DNA of 64,000 nt from Cordilura impudica (lineage: Eukaryota; Arthropoda; Insecta; Diptera; Scathophagidae): positions 196,882,920-196,946,919 of the forward strand of contig OY821519.1 of assembly GCA_963682025.1 (NCBI GenBank), written 5' to 3'. This document shows positions 54,168 to 64,000 of this stretch, one piece after another. Within the stretch, counting starts at the first letter, position 1, and every line of letters begins with the position of its first letter. A model generated the notes under the pieces. That model worked only from the letters and a program-made list of their open reading frames with translations, had not been told where the DNA came from and made no database searches. The position numbers and the translations under genes are program-made.

Positions 54168-55390
54168 TGATTCAGTTGAAGTTTTCATACAAGCCTGGTC
54201 CTGATGGTGTTTATGCTTGTATCTTGAGAAATTGTGCTCAAATTCTGAGTGTGCCAATAACGTGTATTTTCAACAGTCTTTAGCAAATTGCTTAATTTCC
54301 TTCTTCTTCCAAAGAATCATTTATTATACATTTGTATAAGTCAGGTGGTAAGGTGAATGTACTTAACTATAATGTAATAGCTGAGCTAAGTGCCATGCCT
54401 AAGTTAATGGAGAAACTTGTTACTGATTATCTCTCCTATCAACTAATGCCGACTATGTCTCCATTTGAACATGGCATTTTAAAATCAAGATCTAGAGTTT
54501 TCGACTCATTTTTCAAAGATTTCGTCCGTGGTGAGCAGACTGATGAGATGTGCACTGATTTTAGCAAAGCTTTCAATAGGCTGGAACATAATAATTTACT
54601 TCTCAAATTAAGACTCATTGGCATACATGAATCAATTAATTTGTGGATTGAATCGCATCTCACGTTTAGATCTCAAAATATCATGTTTCGCAATACGAAC
54701 CTAAAATTATAAGGGTTATTTCGGGCATTCTCCAAGGTAGTCATTTTGGCCCGTTATTGTTCTTATTATTCGTAAATGATCTTCCGACTGTAATTCCGAA
54801 TTGCAGCGTCCTTACGTATTCAGATGATTATAAGTTTCTTCACAGTTTCAATGACATAAATGGTCATGTTAATCTTCAGCGTGAACTTTATTTATAAGTT
54901 GAATGGTGTAATGTGAACTTGATGGAACTGAATGTTAGGAAATGTAAACATATTGTGTTTCACAGAAAGGGGATAATTTCTGACGATACCGTTCAAACCT
55001 TTCTGAATCTTGGTGTACTTATGGATATGAAACTTGACTTCATTGGTCGTATTAGTATTATTGTTAATAAGGCAAGATCTACTCTTGGTTTAATTAAAAG
55101 ATGGGCTAAGGAGTTTTCAGATCCATATATTACTAAATAGCTTTATACAGCACTTGTAGGGCCAATTTTGGATTAGGCATCAATAATACGAAATCCACAT
55201 TATCAGATTCACGCCAATGCAATTGACTCTCTGCAGAAAAAGTTTTTGCTATTCTGTCTACGTACTTTAGGTTGGAATTATGATAACTTACCATCAGATA
55301 CTAATAGACTAAAGCTTATCAGACTACCAACTCTTGAGAGTAGGAAGACCATGTTGGGTGTCACCTTTGTTGTCAGCCTTGTCTATTCCT
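54168..55390 (+). pseudogene. Jockey-like LINE reverse transcriptase fossil
   Basis: Starts inside the RT domain: KPGPDGVYACILRNCAQI (54180-54245), then an open run 54332-54712 with LYKSGGKVNVLNYNVIAELS and QTDEMCTDFSKAFNRLEHNN. After frame changes come GILQGSHFGPLLFLLFVNDL and the active site written YSDDYKF (54817-54840), in place of the usual YADD. A run 54913-55140 has LNVRKCKHIVFHRKG and LGVLMDMKLDFIGRI, followed by the thumb-like LRTLGWNYDNLPSDTNRLKL. It resembles the fossil at 25735-26975. Stops and frameshifts throughout; both ends truncated. Confidence 0.75.
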
Positions 55391-55764
55391 AATATCAGCT
55401 GATGACCTAATCTGTAGCTGATTTACGACCACACAATCTACTTGCCAGCTCTTGAAATCCGCCAGGGTTCGGACCATGGACTGTATGCAGTCACCGCTTT
55501 AAGGGGGCGTGCCCTTCTTGGTCGTGCGGGGTGGGTAAGTGTGAGGTGGGGTTTATTTCTTTTCATAAATAAATAGTTACATTCAATACACAGATATTTA
55601 TTTATAATGCGTTTCTTTAATTCTATACAATAGTAGGATTTTTTGGTTCACTCGAATAAAAATATTTAATTAATTTAAAGAAAAGTAATGAAGTTCTTAA
55701 AAAAAATAATAGTAATAATTGTAATGAAATATAATATTTTCGTAATGTGAACATACTCCTTTGT
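55391..55764. other. Spacer, possible LINE tail
   Basis: A GC-richer patch (55430-55560, with GGGGGCGTGCCC and GGTGGGTAAGTGTGAGGTGG) follows the LINE fossil; it may be a remnant of another element. No domain recognised. Confidence 0.35.
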
Positions 55765-56390
55765 TTAAAATTACCACGTAGAGGCGGTTAGACAATGATT
55801 CATAAAGACTCTTAATGTAATTTAGAGAAACTTCGCTCCAAGCATTTTAAATGTCATTTAGGAGCGACATTTTGTCATTAAATTGTCTCATAAATGTTCC
55901 ATTTAGCCATCCCCAAACATTGTCAGTAATATTGAGGTCTAGGAATTATGGAGGCGATTTCAGTGATTCGACATTTCGAGCTTGAATCTAAGTTGTAACC
56001 GTTCGAGCGGTATGGACTGGAGCATTGTCACGTTGGAAAGTTAATGGTAGTGGTCCAAACGTTCATTTTGCTACCATAACATCACCTTCACGGCTTTGGT
56101 GACGGATCAAAACGTTCGTGGAAGTAAAAGTTATACGCATCTGGCCCATCGAGGTTAAATTTTTTTTCATCTGAAAATACGACACATTGCCTTGATATTT
56201 CCATGTCATACAAAAACATGAAAAATGCAACCTGGCTTCCTTGCGCGCGGCATTGCGTGCTGTTTTTTTAAGTTTTAATCTTTTCAGATGCGTAGCGCTA
56301 CTTCTTCCAATTTTTACTGCGTTGTGTGTATCAGACAGTTCCTTATCAAAAACAATTTTTACTGTTCTCCTCGCGAAATTTATACCCAAA
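55765..56390 (-). pseudogene. Tc1-type transposase fossil
   Basis: Minus strand. The open part 56389-56063 includes LKKTARNAARKEARLHFSCF, SYFQMKKNLTSMGQ (decayed VFSDEKKFNLDGP) and EGDVMV. Then FQRDNAPVHTARTVTT (second catalytic Asp) and, after two stops, LDLNITDNVWGWLNGTFMR, where the usual motif is PDLNPIENVWG. The catalytic Glu position is therefore occupied by Asp, spaced by 34 residues as in Tc1 (DD34E). The C-terminal part runs to VVILNKGVCSHY at about 55765. A stretch between EGDVMV and FQRDN is shortened. It lies between two LINE fragments on the opposite strand. Confidence 0.75.
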
Positions 56391-56434
56391 TACTACCATT
56401 AATCTACCGTCGTATAGTTCAAGGTTAGCTCAAA

Positions 56435-56730
56435 TTAAATTGCCTTCCTTAAAAAGCCGAAGAAAAATGGTAAATGTGACATTTTTAATGAAACTAATAA
56501 ATGGCGACGTATGCTCTGAATTCCTGCTGAATAATGTTACTTTTTATTTTCCTGAACGTCTGATCCGTTACTTCAATCCTCTGTCTATCCAGTATTTTCG
56601 CTCAAACTACGCAAATTCTGGTCCGTTTATAAGACTAGCTGAGAACTTAAATTATCTTTATAATATCATAGATTGTTCTTTAAATATTGATGTTATTAAA
56701 CGAAATATAATTCTGTTTTTAAATACCTAG
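56435..56730 (+). pseudogene. LINE ORF2 C-terminal fragment
   Basis: A plus-strand open stretch IKLPSLKSRRKMVNVTFLMK, then LINGDVCSEFLLNNVTFYFP and a C-terminal end IDVIKRNIILFLNT. The first block parallels LIRLPTLESRKTMLGVTF at the end of the preceding LINE fossil (55315-55370), so this is a separate, overlapping copy of the same family, kept in frame to its stop at 56730. Confidence 0.6.
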
Positions 56731-56771
56731 TTTCAAATACTATAGTAATTTTATATATGTATGTATGTAAC

Positions 56772-57112
56772 AATCTTGTCGCGATGCGGTGGCTTAAGTG
56801 CACTGCGGCTCCTTACTTGATGCTAGTAATGGAAGAGGGTTTTACTGTATCAGTACCACTTCCTAAACCTGTGTCAAGTTCGGAACCTTGAAGGTGCACG
56901 ACTAAAGGTTACTCACCCCTAATCCGGAGTGTCACGCGACCCGTGCTTATCGGATGGTTTGCAGTCAGGGGTAACCGACTGTATTTTAACGGAGCCTCAC
57001 TGATACCTGGGCACCTCAGTGAGTAGGTAGAGGCAGTGGGCCGCCCTTGCTGCGTTACTGGGGGCTATGACGCGGTCGACATTATTTTTACCCTGCACTC
57101 GTGGGAACAAAA
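56772..57112 (+). promoter_or_regulatory. LINE 5' untranslated region (internal promoter expected)
   Basis: GC-richer, non-coding, ends at ORF1. It contains an inverted repeat GGCACCTCAGTGAG / CTCACTGATACC at about 56995-57020. LINEs of this group use an internal promoter in this region; I cannot place the start site. Confidence 0.5.
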
Positions 57113-58504
57113 ATGAATTCTTGTAAAACAAACAAAAACAAAAACAAAAATCGAGGCTCTGCCTCACAGTCCGCTGCTAGTTCATCTAGCAGTTGTCCGA
57201 AGGCTAAGACCCAGGAGTCTGGCCATTTAGAAAACGCTGCGACCTCTGGTCAAAGCTCTAGCGGGTTGGGGTCCGTTGTCAGTCCGACTACAATCTCCAT
57301 CACTGGCAGCAAACCCATGAAGGCTATGGAAAAATCCGGTCATCTTGGGAATGCAGCTAAGGAGGGGTCCAAGTGTGGTAAGACTGGGGTCAATCACGTC
57401 CGTCCGTCAAAGACGAAATATAATCAGAGGAGACTATGCCTTAAGATTATCGATAGGCTAGGCAAACTCGACCAAGCGAAGCTGTCTGATAGACAGAGAG
57501 AGTCGCTCACATGGGCTAAGACGGTCACTGAAGAGCAGGACCTCTCAGCTAAGACTAGTGTACCTGATAAACAGGTTGCTAGTACCTCGAAGGCGGGTAA
57601 AAGGCTGCGCTCGCCAGATGAGAAACCATTACCAAAACGTACTAAAGTGGCCGGCAACGCTGTGCCGAAGTCGTTTAGTCAGGTTGTCAAAGACAACCTT
57701 GTAATGGCTATCATTAACAGGGGAGATGAAGATGGCACTATCCCCAAGGACAAGTGGAGTTATGTGGAGGCTAAATTAGCCGAAGTATTCTTCACTGTCC
57801 TTGAGGATATGCCAGGTCCACCTCCAACCTGCCGCGACGCAAGCTGGCACCAAGGTCGTGCTAAGCTGGTGGCTTTTGCTGACCAACGCTCATTATCCCT
57901 TTACAGGGCTGCCGTCAGCAAACTAGGAGAGCTCTGGCCGGGAGAAAAACTGGATGTTGTGCACAAGCATGACATCCCGTCCCGACCCAGAGCGCATGCT
58001 TGGCTTCCGACAACTCCTGGGGATGCGGAATCCGTGCTAAAGATGCTGAAGGTCTGCAATCCTGATCTTCCAACGCACAATTGGAAGATTGGTAGATTTG
58101 GTGATACAGAGGGGGCACGTCGGCAGGTAACACTGTTACTTAATGCCGAATCCCTCCCGCGTTTAACCGAGAAAAACAGCATCATTTCCTACGGATTTGG
58201 GCAGATTATGATCAAGGTCTATAAAAGCGATCAGGGACCAATCCCAGAGATCGTCAAACCAGTAGAGAAGTCTGCTGGGGAGGGGACCTCTGGTGAAGCT
58301 CAAGCTGAGGTGGGTTCCCACACAGCTATGGAGGAAGATGGGTACTTAACATCTGATTCTGAGCTGTTAGGGGATGCTACTGGCTTATTCTACGAAGACC
58401 TTCTTGAAAGCACGGAGGACGAAGCCGAAATCACGGTGGTGAAAATGGATGTGCAGGCAGTTGCAAATGATGCGGCTCCTACAGATAAATCTTCACCACT
58501 GTAA
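57113..58504 (+). CDS. LINE ORF1 protein, about 463 aa
   Basis: I choose the ATG at 57113 (context AAAATGA), which begins MNSCKTNKNKNKNR; a frame-consistent GTG upstream is not a start. Residues 1-190 are low complexity, rich in Ser, Lys and Gly, and very basic. Residues about 185-370 form a folded block with FSQVVKDNLVMAIINRGDED, SWHQGRAKLVAFADQRSLSL, RPRAHAWLPTTPGDAESVLK and NWKIGRFGDTEGARRQVTLL. From memory this resembles the DUF4780-type ORF1 domain of LOA/baggins-like elements. The C-terminus is acidic (EEDGYLTSDSELLGDAT). There is no CCHC knuckle. It probably binds the element RNA. The frame is intact, and the last 56 nt overlap ORF2. Confidence 0.78.
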   Translation: MNSCKTNKNKNKNRGSASQSAASSSSSCPKAKTQESGHLENAATSGQSSSGLGSVVSPTTISITGSKPMKAMEKSGHLGNAAKEGSKCGKTGVNHVRPSKTKYNQRRLCLKIIDRLGKLDQAKLSDRQRESLTWAKTVTEEQDLSAKTSVPDKQVASTSKAGKRLRSPDEKPLPKRTKVAGNAVPKSFSQVVKDNLVMAIINRGDEDGTIPKDKWSYVEAKLAEVFFTVLEDMPGPPPTCRDASWHQGRAKLVAFADQRSLSLYRAAVSKLGELWPGEKLDVVHKHDIPSRPRAHAWLPTTPGDAESVLKMLKVCNPDLPTHNWKIGRFGDTEGARRQVTLLLNAESLPRLTEKNSIISYGFGQIMIKVYKSDQGPIPEIVKPVEKSAGEGTSGEAQAEVGSHTAMEEDGYLTSDSELLGDATGLFYEDLLESTEDEAEITVVKMDVQAVANDAAPTDKSSPL

Positions 58505-61500
58505 AGCAGCAACGGCTGCATTGCTGGTTCGCCTGACGACAGGCGGAGTAGACATAGTCTTCATCCAAGAGCCCTGGGTTTGTGGTGGCAGGGTTTGCGG
58601 ATTGAAGACTCCTAATTATAAGTTGCTTGTCGCTAAGGATGAAGGTACACCAAGGACCTGCATTTTGGCGAGGAACAGTTTAAATATTTTCTTGTTATCT
58701 AATTTCAGTGACAGAGATGTAACAGCGGCTAGCCTGGAGTTAGATGGTAAAACAATCTGGCTCGCCTCCGCCTATTTTTACGATCCTGGGCCTATTCCCC
58801 CGGACAGCGTGGCAAATCTGATCCGGAAGGCTGAAGGGACTGCACACCAACTGGTGCTGTGCTGTGACGTCAATGCGCATCATCCGATCTGGTGAAGTAC
58901 GGACATAAACGAAAGAGGTGAGTTGCTTTTTGAGTTTTTACTTAGTACTAACCTGTATATATGTAACAAGGGAAATGAACCGACCTTTGTGACTAGTATT
59001 AGAAGGGAGGTTCTTGACGCTACCTTTGTATCAGATACACTATTTGATAAAATTGATGGTTGGAGGGTGTTGGATAACCACTCCTTTTCTGACCATCGCT
59101 ATATCGAATTCTTACTTAGAGAAAAGGACCCAACGGAGAGTGTCCCCAGGAATCTGAAGAGGACAGATTGGGTTAAGTATAGGAAAACCTTTGCTGGGTT
59201 ATTGGAAACAACACCCTTAACCGAACCGCGCAATTCTGCGGACATTGATTGTCTTGTAGATCATATTACGACGGTTTTTAACAAGTCTTTAGATTCTTCT
59301 TGTCCAGTGGCAAGGCCTAAGGGCAAGAGGAAACCACCATGGTGGTCTAGCGAGCTGCAGCAGGGTAGAGACTCCTGCAGAAAACTCTTTAACAAGGCAA
59401 AGTCTTCAAGAGCGGACGAGGATTGGTCGGCGTACAAGCTGCAGCTTAGGACCTATAAGAAGAAGATTAGAACGGCAAAATGCGATTCTTGGAAAAAATT
59501 CTGTGACAACATAGAGGACGTTTCCGAGGCATCCAGGCTGCGAAAGGTTCTGGCTTCTACCCCTCACACATTAGGCTATTTGAAGGATCCAGTGGGGGTG
59601 TGGACCACCTCCAGTGGAGAATCACTTAGCTTGCGACTGGACACCCATTTTCCGGGCAATTCTCATACGTCACTACAGGCGTTGGAATACTCTGACGCTA
59701 GCACGGCGGACATTGCTTCGGAGATAGTTAATGTACCAACATTGACCTGGGCGATTAAAAGCTTCAAACCTTACAAATCTCCGCGACCTGACGGTATCAT
59801 TCCAGCTGAATTGCAGCATGTGTCGGACTACATTTCCCCTTGGCTATGCAGTATTTTCACTTGCTGCATAAACACAGCGTATATTCCTTTGAAATGTAGG
59901 GAGACAAGAGTCGTGTTCATTCCAAAAGCTGGAAAGAGCTCACACACTGTCCCAAAGGATTTCAGACCAATAAGCCTATCATCGATCCTATTGAAGACAA
60001 TGGAGCGTATGATAGACTCTTATTTACGTAGAACCATTGACCCTAAACTGCTATCAACGAGGCAACATGCCTACAGCAAGGGAAGGTCAACTGAAACAGC
60101 TCTACACGAGCTTGTAGGTACCATCGAGAAATCGCTCTCGGCAGGAGAATACACTATGACAGCCTTTTTGGATATAGAAGGGGCTTTTAACAACATCACA
60201 CCGGACTCGATAATAGTGGCACTATCTAGTCTAGGAGTGAATTCTGTGATCATCTCATTGATTGGAAATCTGCTTGTCAACAGGCGGATAACGTCTAAAC
60301 TGGAAACGTCGGAAATATCCCGATTTGTGAACAGGGTAACGCCACAAGGTGGCGTTCTATCACCACTTCTCTGGTACTTGGCGCTAAACCCAGTGCTAGT
60401 ATCGTTGGAGGGGCAAGGCTGCAGCGTAGTCGCATATGTTGACGACGTGGCCATGGCCGTAAATGGGAAGTTTCTATCTACAATTAGAGATATCCTGCAA
60501 CGGGCTCTCACAGAGCTATCTATGTGGGCAAGGGGTTGCGGTCTGTGGGTTAATTCGACCAAAACGGAACTTGTGCTTTTCACTAGGAAGTATAAGATCC
60601 CTACCTTCGATCCCATTTCTCTCAACGGCACTGAAGTCGTCTTCTCTGATGGAGCCAAGTATCTTGGCGTATTCCTGGACAGGAAGCTGAACTTCAGACG
60701 GAATTTGGAGGAGCGGGTGAAGAAGGCGACTATAGCTTTATACTCCTGTAAGAAGGCCATTGGTAAGCGATGGGGCTTTAGTCCGAAAATTGCTCACTGG
60801 ATCTATACAGCGGTGGTCCGTCCAATACTCCTGTACGGAGTCATCGTCTGGTGGCCTGCTTTGGAGAAGGCCACCAATAACAACCTTCTCGCAAGGGTAC
60901 AGAAAATGGATTCCATGTGCATCACTGGAGCCCTTCGTACTACACCTTCGGATGCCTTGAACATCCTATTACACCTAATACCACTGGACATATTAGGGAA
61001 GCAGTCGGCGGCCTCATCGGCCATTCGATTAAGAAGCACACTACAATGGCGGGGCTACAATTGTGGCCACGGGGTGATCCTGAATGACAGGAACTTGCCA
61101 TTGAACGTGGATTACACTACTCCAAGGAGCGTATTTGAACGTCACTACTGTACACTAATACCGACCAGGGAATCTTGGTCTGGGAGGACACCAGGCAGTA
61201 GGCGTTCCATAAATTTCTATACTGACGGATCGAAATTGTGCGGTCAGGTTGGTTTTGGAGTCCATTCAGGGGAGCTTGGACTAAATCTGGCTCGAAGGTT
61301 ACCAGACCACTGCAGTGTATATCAGGCAGAGGTACTGGCAATAAAGGAGGTTGCTGACTGGTTGGGTCGGAATATTCTGTCTACGACCGCAGTCAACATC
61401 TATTTTGATAGTCAAGCCGCAGTAAAATCCATGCGATCAATGTTCCTGAAAACGAGAACCGCCCTTAGCTGCCGCACGTCCTTAAATGAGATGGCCAAGC

Positions 61501-62060
61501 AGTTCAAGATCAGGCTCATATGGGTCCCAGGGCACAGGAACATGCCGGGAAACTGCAAAGCGGATGAGCTGGCAAGACAGGGTACTACCTTACAGGTTCC
61601 AGCGGATTTGGAATGTGTTGGTACACCCCTGGAATCGTGCAAGCCTGAACTTCGGCTTCGCACCGCTGGCATAACGAATAACAGATGGGCTAATGGATTA
61701 ACGTGTAGGATCACAAGACAAATCTGGCCTGCTCTGAATCGAAAGCGTACAAATGCGCTATTATCACTCTCCCGTGGGGAGATCTCAACGGTAGTTGCTG
61801 TTGTTACTGGGCACTGCCTTATAGGGAGACACGCTGAGCGCCTTAAGGTCTCGTCAAATGATTTCTGTCGTAGCTGCTTGGATGTGGAGGAGGTTGAGAG
61901 CGTAGAACACTTCCTCTGCCACTGCCCGGCGCTATCCAGAACAAGATTACGGACATTGGGATCGCCGTTTCTTCACGATCTCTCTGACCTCTCAAACGTG
62001 GAAATTTCACATCTTAGGGGCTTCATTAGAAGCTCGAACTGGTTCTCCGGTGGGGACTGA
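58449..62060 (+). pseudogene. LINE ORF2: endonuclease, reverse transcriptase, RNase H (one nonsense codon)
   Basis: Frame from ATG 58449 to TGA 62060, about 1,203 codons. The endonuclease begins MMRLLQINLHHCKAATAAL, with catalytic FIQEPWV at residue about 40 and DVNAHHPIW at about 140, then FSDHRYIEF at about 215. An in-frame TGA at 58893-58895 sits where the family has Gly (W-x-STD), so a single GGA to TGA change would explain it. RT has FIPKAGKSSHTVPKDFRPIS, FLDIEGAFNNITPDS, TPQGGVLSPLLW and AYVDDVAMAVNG (YVDD at about 663). RNase H is at about 920-1055 with FYTDGSK, YQAEVLAIKE, YFDSQAAVKS and WVPGHRNMPGNCKADELAR. The C-terminus has a CRSC...HFLCHC zinc-knuckle-like motif. Apart from the nonsense codon all motifs are intact. 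Confidence 0.88.
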
Positions 62061-62143
62061 GGGGAACACCCATTCGTCCCGTGGTATCACAACGGACCCC
62101 AGAGTCTAAGTGTGCTGGTCCTTGGATCAGCAGCCACTTCCAA

Positions 62144-62160
62144 CCTAACCTAACCTAACC
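62144..62160 (+). repeat. CCTAA tandem units at the LINE 3' end
   Basis: CCTAACCTAACCTAACC, three and a half units of the complement of the arthropod telomere repeat TTAGG, directly in the 3' UTR of the LINE. Confidence 0.85.
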
Positions 62161-62222
62161 TATGTTATAAAGTCTGAAAGGATTTAATCCATAGACTAAA
62201 TAAATTAAATAAATAAATAAAT

Positions 62223-62993
62223 TGGTGGAAGCTTTTGACTTCTCCGCAGTTGATAGTTCAGTTTTTCGACCCATTAAATAAAAAACTAATTAAAATATTA
62301 ATTAATTGTTGCAATTACTCTTAAAAATATTTTCACAATACAAAACACTTTCACAAATTTCAGATTGCTGAAATGACCAAAAAAAAAATTGAATATTTTG
62401 TACAATAATGAGAGCAAAACATTAAAAAAAATAATGGTATTTTGTTTTAAACAAAGCTCTGCAACCTGTACTTAAAAAATAGGAAGATAAATAAATAATA
62501 TTAATTAAGAGAAAATAGTTAAAATGCAAAATATTAGAAACAAGTAATGTTCCTATTCATGTGAACGGCAGTGTATAACAGTACATAGACTACAAAACTG
62601 TACCTTAACACAGTCAGGCTACACTTATGAAATTTAGTATAAAAATACTAAGCAGCATGGTAATGCGGATGTCTAATCTAGGCTTTCTTATAGTGCGTTT
62701 ACATCTAAGAAAATTCTACTATATACGAGATTTCGAGCGAAATCTAGCTAATTTTTATTAGATTTCCCATACAAAACAAAATCTAGCTCACTACTAGATT
62801 TGCGCAAAATCTCACAAAATCTTGTCAAACTTGGGCACTACCAAATGCTACTACTGTGTTTTTTTAATAGTGTAGTAGGAAATTGCAACGCAGTGACTGA
62901 AGAATTGACATTTAAAGACAAAAGCAAACAAGTTGAATAAAAAGGAAATAAGATATTAATTATCAACAAAAAAAATTTTCGATGCTATAACAA
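62223..62993. other. Spacer
   Basis: AT-rich. Repeated phrases around CTAGATTT / AAATCTAG at 62718-62830 form loose inverted pairs. No gene recognised. Confidence 0.4.
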
Positions 62994-63287
62994 AACAAGT
63001 AAGAAAATTATAGTCGGTCTAGACCGACTATACGATACCCTATACCATGCCTTCAGAGACCCTATCTCTTAGGCCCAACTAACTGGACATAGAAAATAGG
63101 AAAAAACCAAATTTGAGTGGGTTTTTATTAATTTTTTTGGCAGCAGATATGAAAAAGTTCATATCGGATGCTATATCTGTATGGGGACTAGGTCCAAAAA
63201 TGGACCGATCCTGATAATGTTTGGTAAAGTCTCTTGTATTTTGCGAAAATAAATACAAACAAAATCTGAGAAGAATCAGTGCAATAT
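62994..63287 (+). mobile_element. PE repeat, 3'-truncated (copy 19)
   Basis: Palindrome-end third of a forward copy, cut at GCAATATT, where the reversed copy 20 begins. Confidence 0.87.
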
Positions 63288-64000
63288 TTATACCCTATAC
63301 CACTATGTGGTTTGGGTATAATGACTTTGTGCTGCTGTTTGTAACAACCAAAAATATTTGACCTAGACCCATCTTTAATTATACCGATCGAATCAGAATC
63401 ACTTTCTGAGTTGATTTAACAATGTCCGTCCGTCCGTCCGTCCGTCCGTCCGTCCGTCCGTCCGTCCGTCCGTCTGTGTGTCCATGTAAAGCTTGTAATC
63501 AAACTGCAGGTCGCAAATATGAATATATTTTAATGAAATTTGGTATATAAGCTTCTATCGGCCATGGGATGAACGCTATTGAAATTGGTGAGAATCGGTC
63601 CATATTCAGACCTAGCCCCCATACAAATTACCCATATGAAATCGACATAAATTGCCATAAGATCCAAATTGTCATATAGATCTTACTCAAATTGGGTTTG
63701 TATGCGTTCATTACATCCACTAATGAGTAGTCCAAAAATGATCCCTTTGACCCCATATAGCGCTGCTTCCCGATCTTCACTTAAATCTATTAAAAAACAA
63801 AAATATTGCACTGATTCTTCTCAAATTTTGTTTGTACATATTTTTGCAAAATACAAGAGACTTTACCAAACACGATCAGGATCGGTCCATTTTTGGACCT
63901 AGCCCCTTTATAGATATAGCATCCGATATGAACTTTTTCATATCTGCAGCCAAAAAAATTAATAAAAATACCACTCAAATTTGATTTTTGCTTATTTTCA
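63288..64000 (-). mobile_element. PE repeat with expanded (GTCC)n, cut by window edge (copy 20)
   Basis: Reversed copy beginning TATACCCTATACCACTATG. The GTCC core is expanded to about 12 units (63424-63472). The palindrome end lies beyond the window. The part after about 63786 is the reverse complement of copy 19. Confidence 0.88.

Larger units (their letters stand above)
56772..62222 (+). mobile_element. Nearly complete LOA-like LINE
   Basis: About 5.45 kb, clearly more GC-rich than its surroundings, beginning around TTGTCGCGATGCGG. It has a 5' UTR of about 340 bp, ORF1, an overlapping ORF2 with endonuclease, RT and RNase H, a short 3' UTR, three CCTAA units (62144-62160) and a final TAAATAAATAAATAAAT-type tail. 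An apurinic-type endonuclease together with RNase H fits the I/LOA group of fly LINEs. No target duplication located with confidence. One nonsense codon in ORF2 is the only clear lesion. Confidence 0.85.

Noticed and set aside
54538..54560. CTGATGA as a third hammerhead
   Set aside because: It lies within the LINE RT coding sequence and lacks a following stem II, GAAA and GTC in the right positions.
60071..60760. A 229-residue minus-strand frame opposite the LINE RT
   Set aside because: Antisense shadow of the GC-richer ORF2; contains no recognised domain.
63424..63472. CRISPR-like array
   Set aside because: Units are 4 bp without spacers, in a eukaryotic repeat; it is a microsatellite.

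Overview
The window is about 64 kb of AT-rich eukaryotic DNA made almost entirely of mobile-element sequence. I found no host protein-coding gene, rRNA or tRNA gene that I can support. The mix of elements (a Ty3-type LTR retrotransposon with a tRNA-Arg-type primer site, LOA-like and Jockey/CR1-like LINEs, Transib, hAT, mariner, Tc1, pogo-, piggyBac- and Helitron-type fossils, and about 20 copies of a short repeat with a (GTCC)n core like the dipteran mini-me/DINE elements) points to a higher fly (Diptera, Brachycera, possibly a calyptrate). The species is an inference.

Layout. 0-7 kb: a Transib transposase fossil on the minus strand, then a Helitron-type helicase fossil on the minus strand split by a palindrome-ended repeat (called 'PE repeat' below). 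7-16 kb: mostly old non-coding DNA with small non-autonomous elements, a second helicase fragment, a pogo-like element and, at 13.0-13.7 kb, two copies of a hammerhead ribozyme; the second lies just downstream of a tRNA-like Pol III promoter head. 17.15-24.74 kb: a complete, apparently intact Ty3-type LTR retrotransposon on the minus strand, with LTRs that look identical, a 4-bp target duplication, gag, pol and a small upstream ORF encoding a predicted myristoylated membrane protein. It sits inside an older LINE-like reading frame. 25-41 kb: LINE fossils, a piggyBac-like element, a 1.8-kb foldback element, two mariner fossils, Helitron-related fragments and a CR1/Jockey-like LINE on the minus strand. 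42-51.8 kb: a second Helitron-related fragment, a cluster of PE repeats all in one orientation (43.9-47.3 kb), a Ty3 RNase H scrap, and a hAT non-autonomous element with a perfect 8-bp target duplication. 52.3-56.7 kb: a hAT transposase pseudogene, a LINE reverse transcriptase pseudogene and a Tc1 transposase pseudogene. 56.8-62.2 kb: a nearly intact, noticeably more GC-rich LOA-like LINE with ORF1 and an endonuclease/RT/RNase H ORF2 that carries one nonsense codon. 62.9-64 kb: two PE repeats joined head to head.

How the parts relate. The region records layered insertion. The LTR element and the LOA-like LINE are the youngest; PE repeats of varying age interrupt older helicase, minisatellite and Helitron sequence; the other coding fossils are broken by stops and frameshifts. 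The two most interesting signals are the Pol III head plus hammerhead combination (a candidate ribozyme-bearing SINE) and the small membrane-protein ORF in the leader of the LTR retrotransposon.
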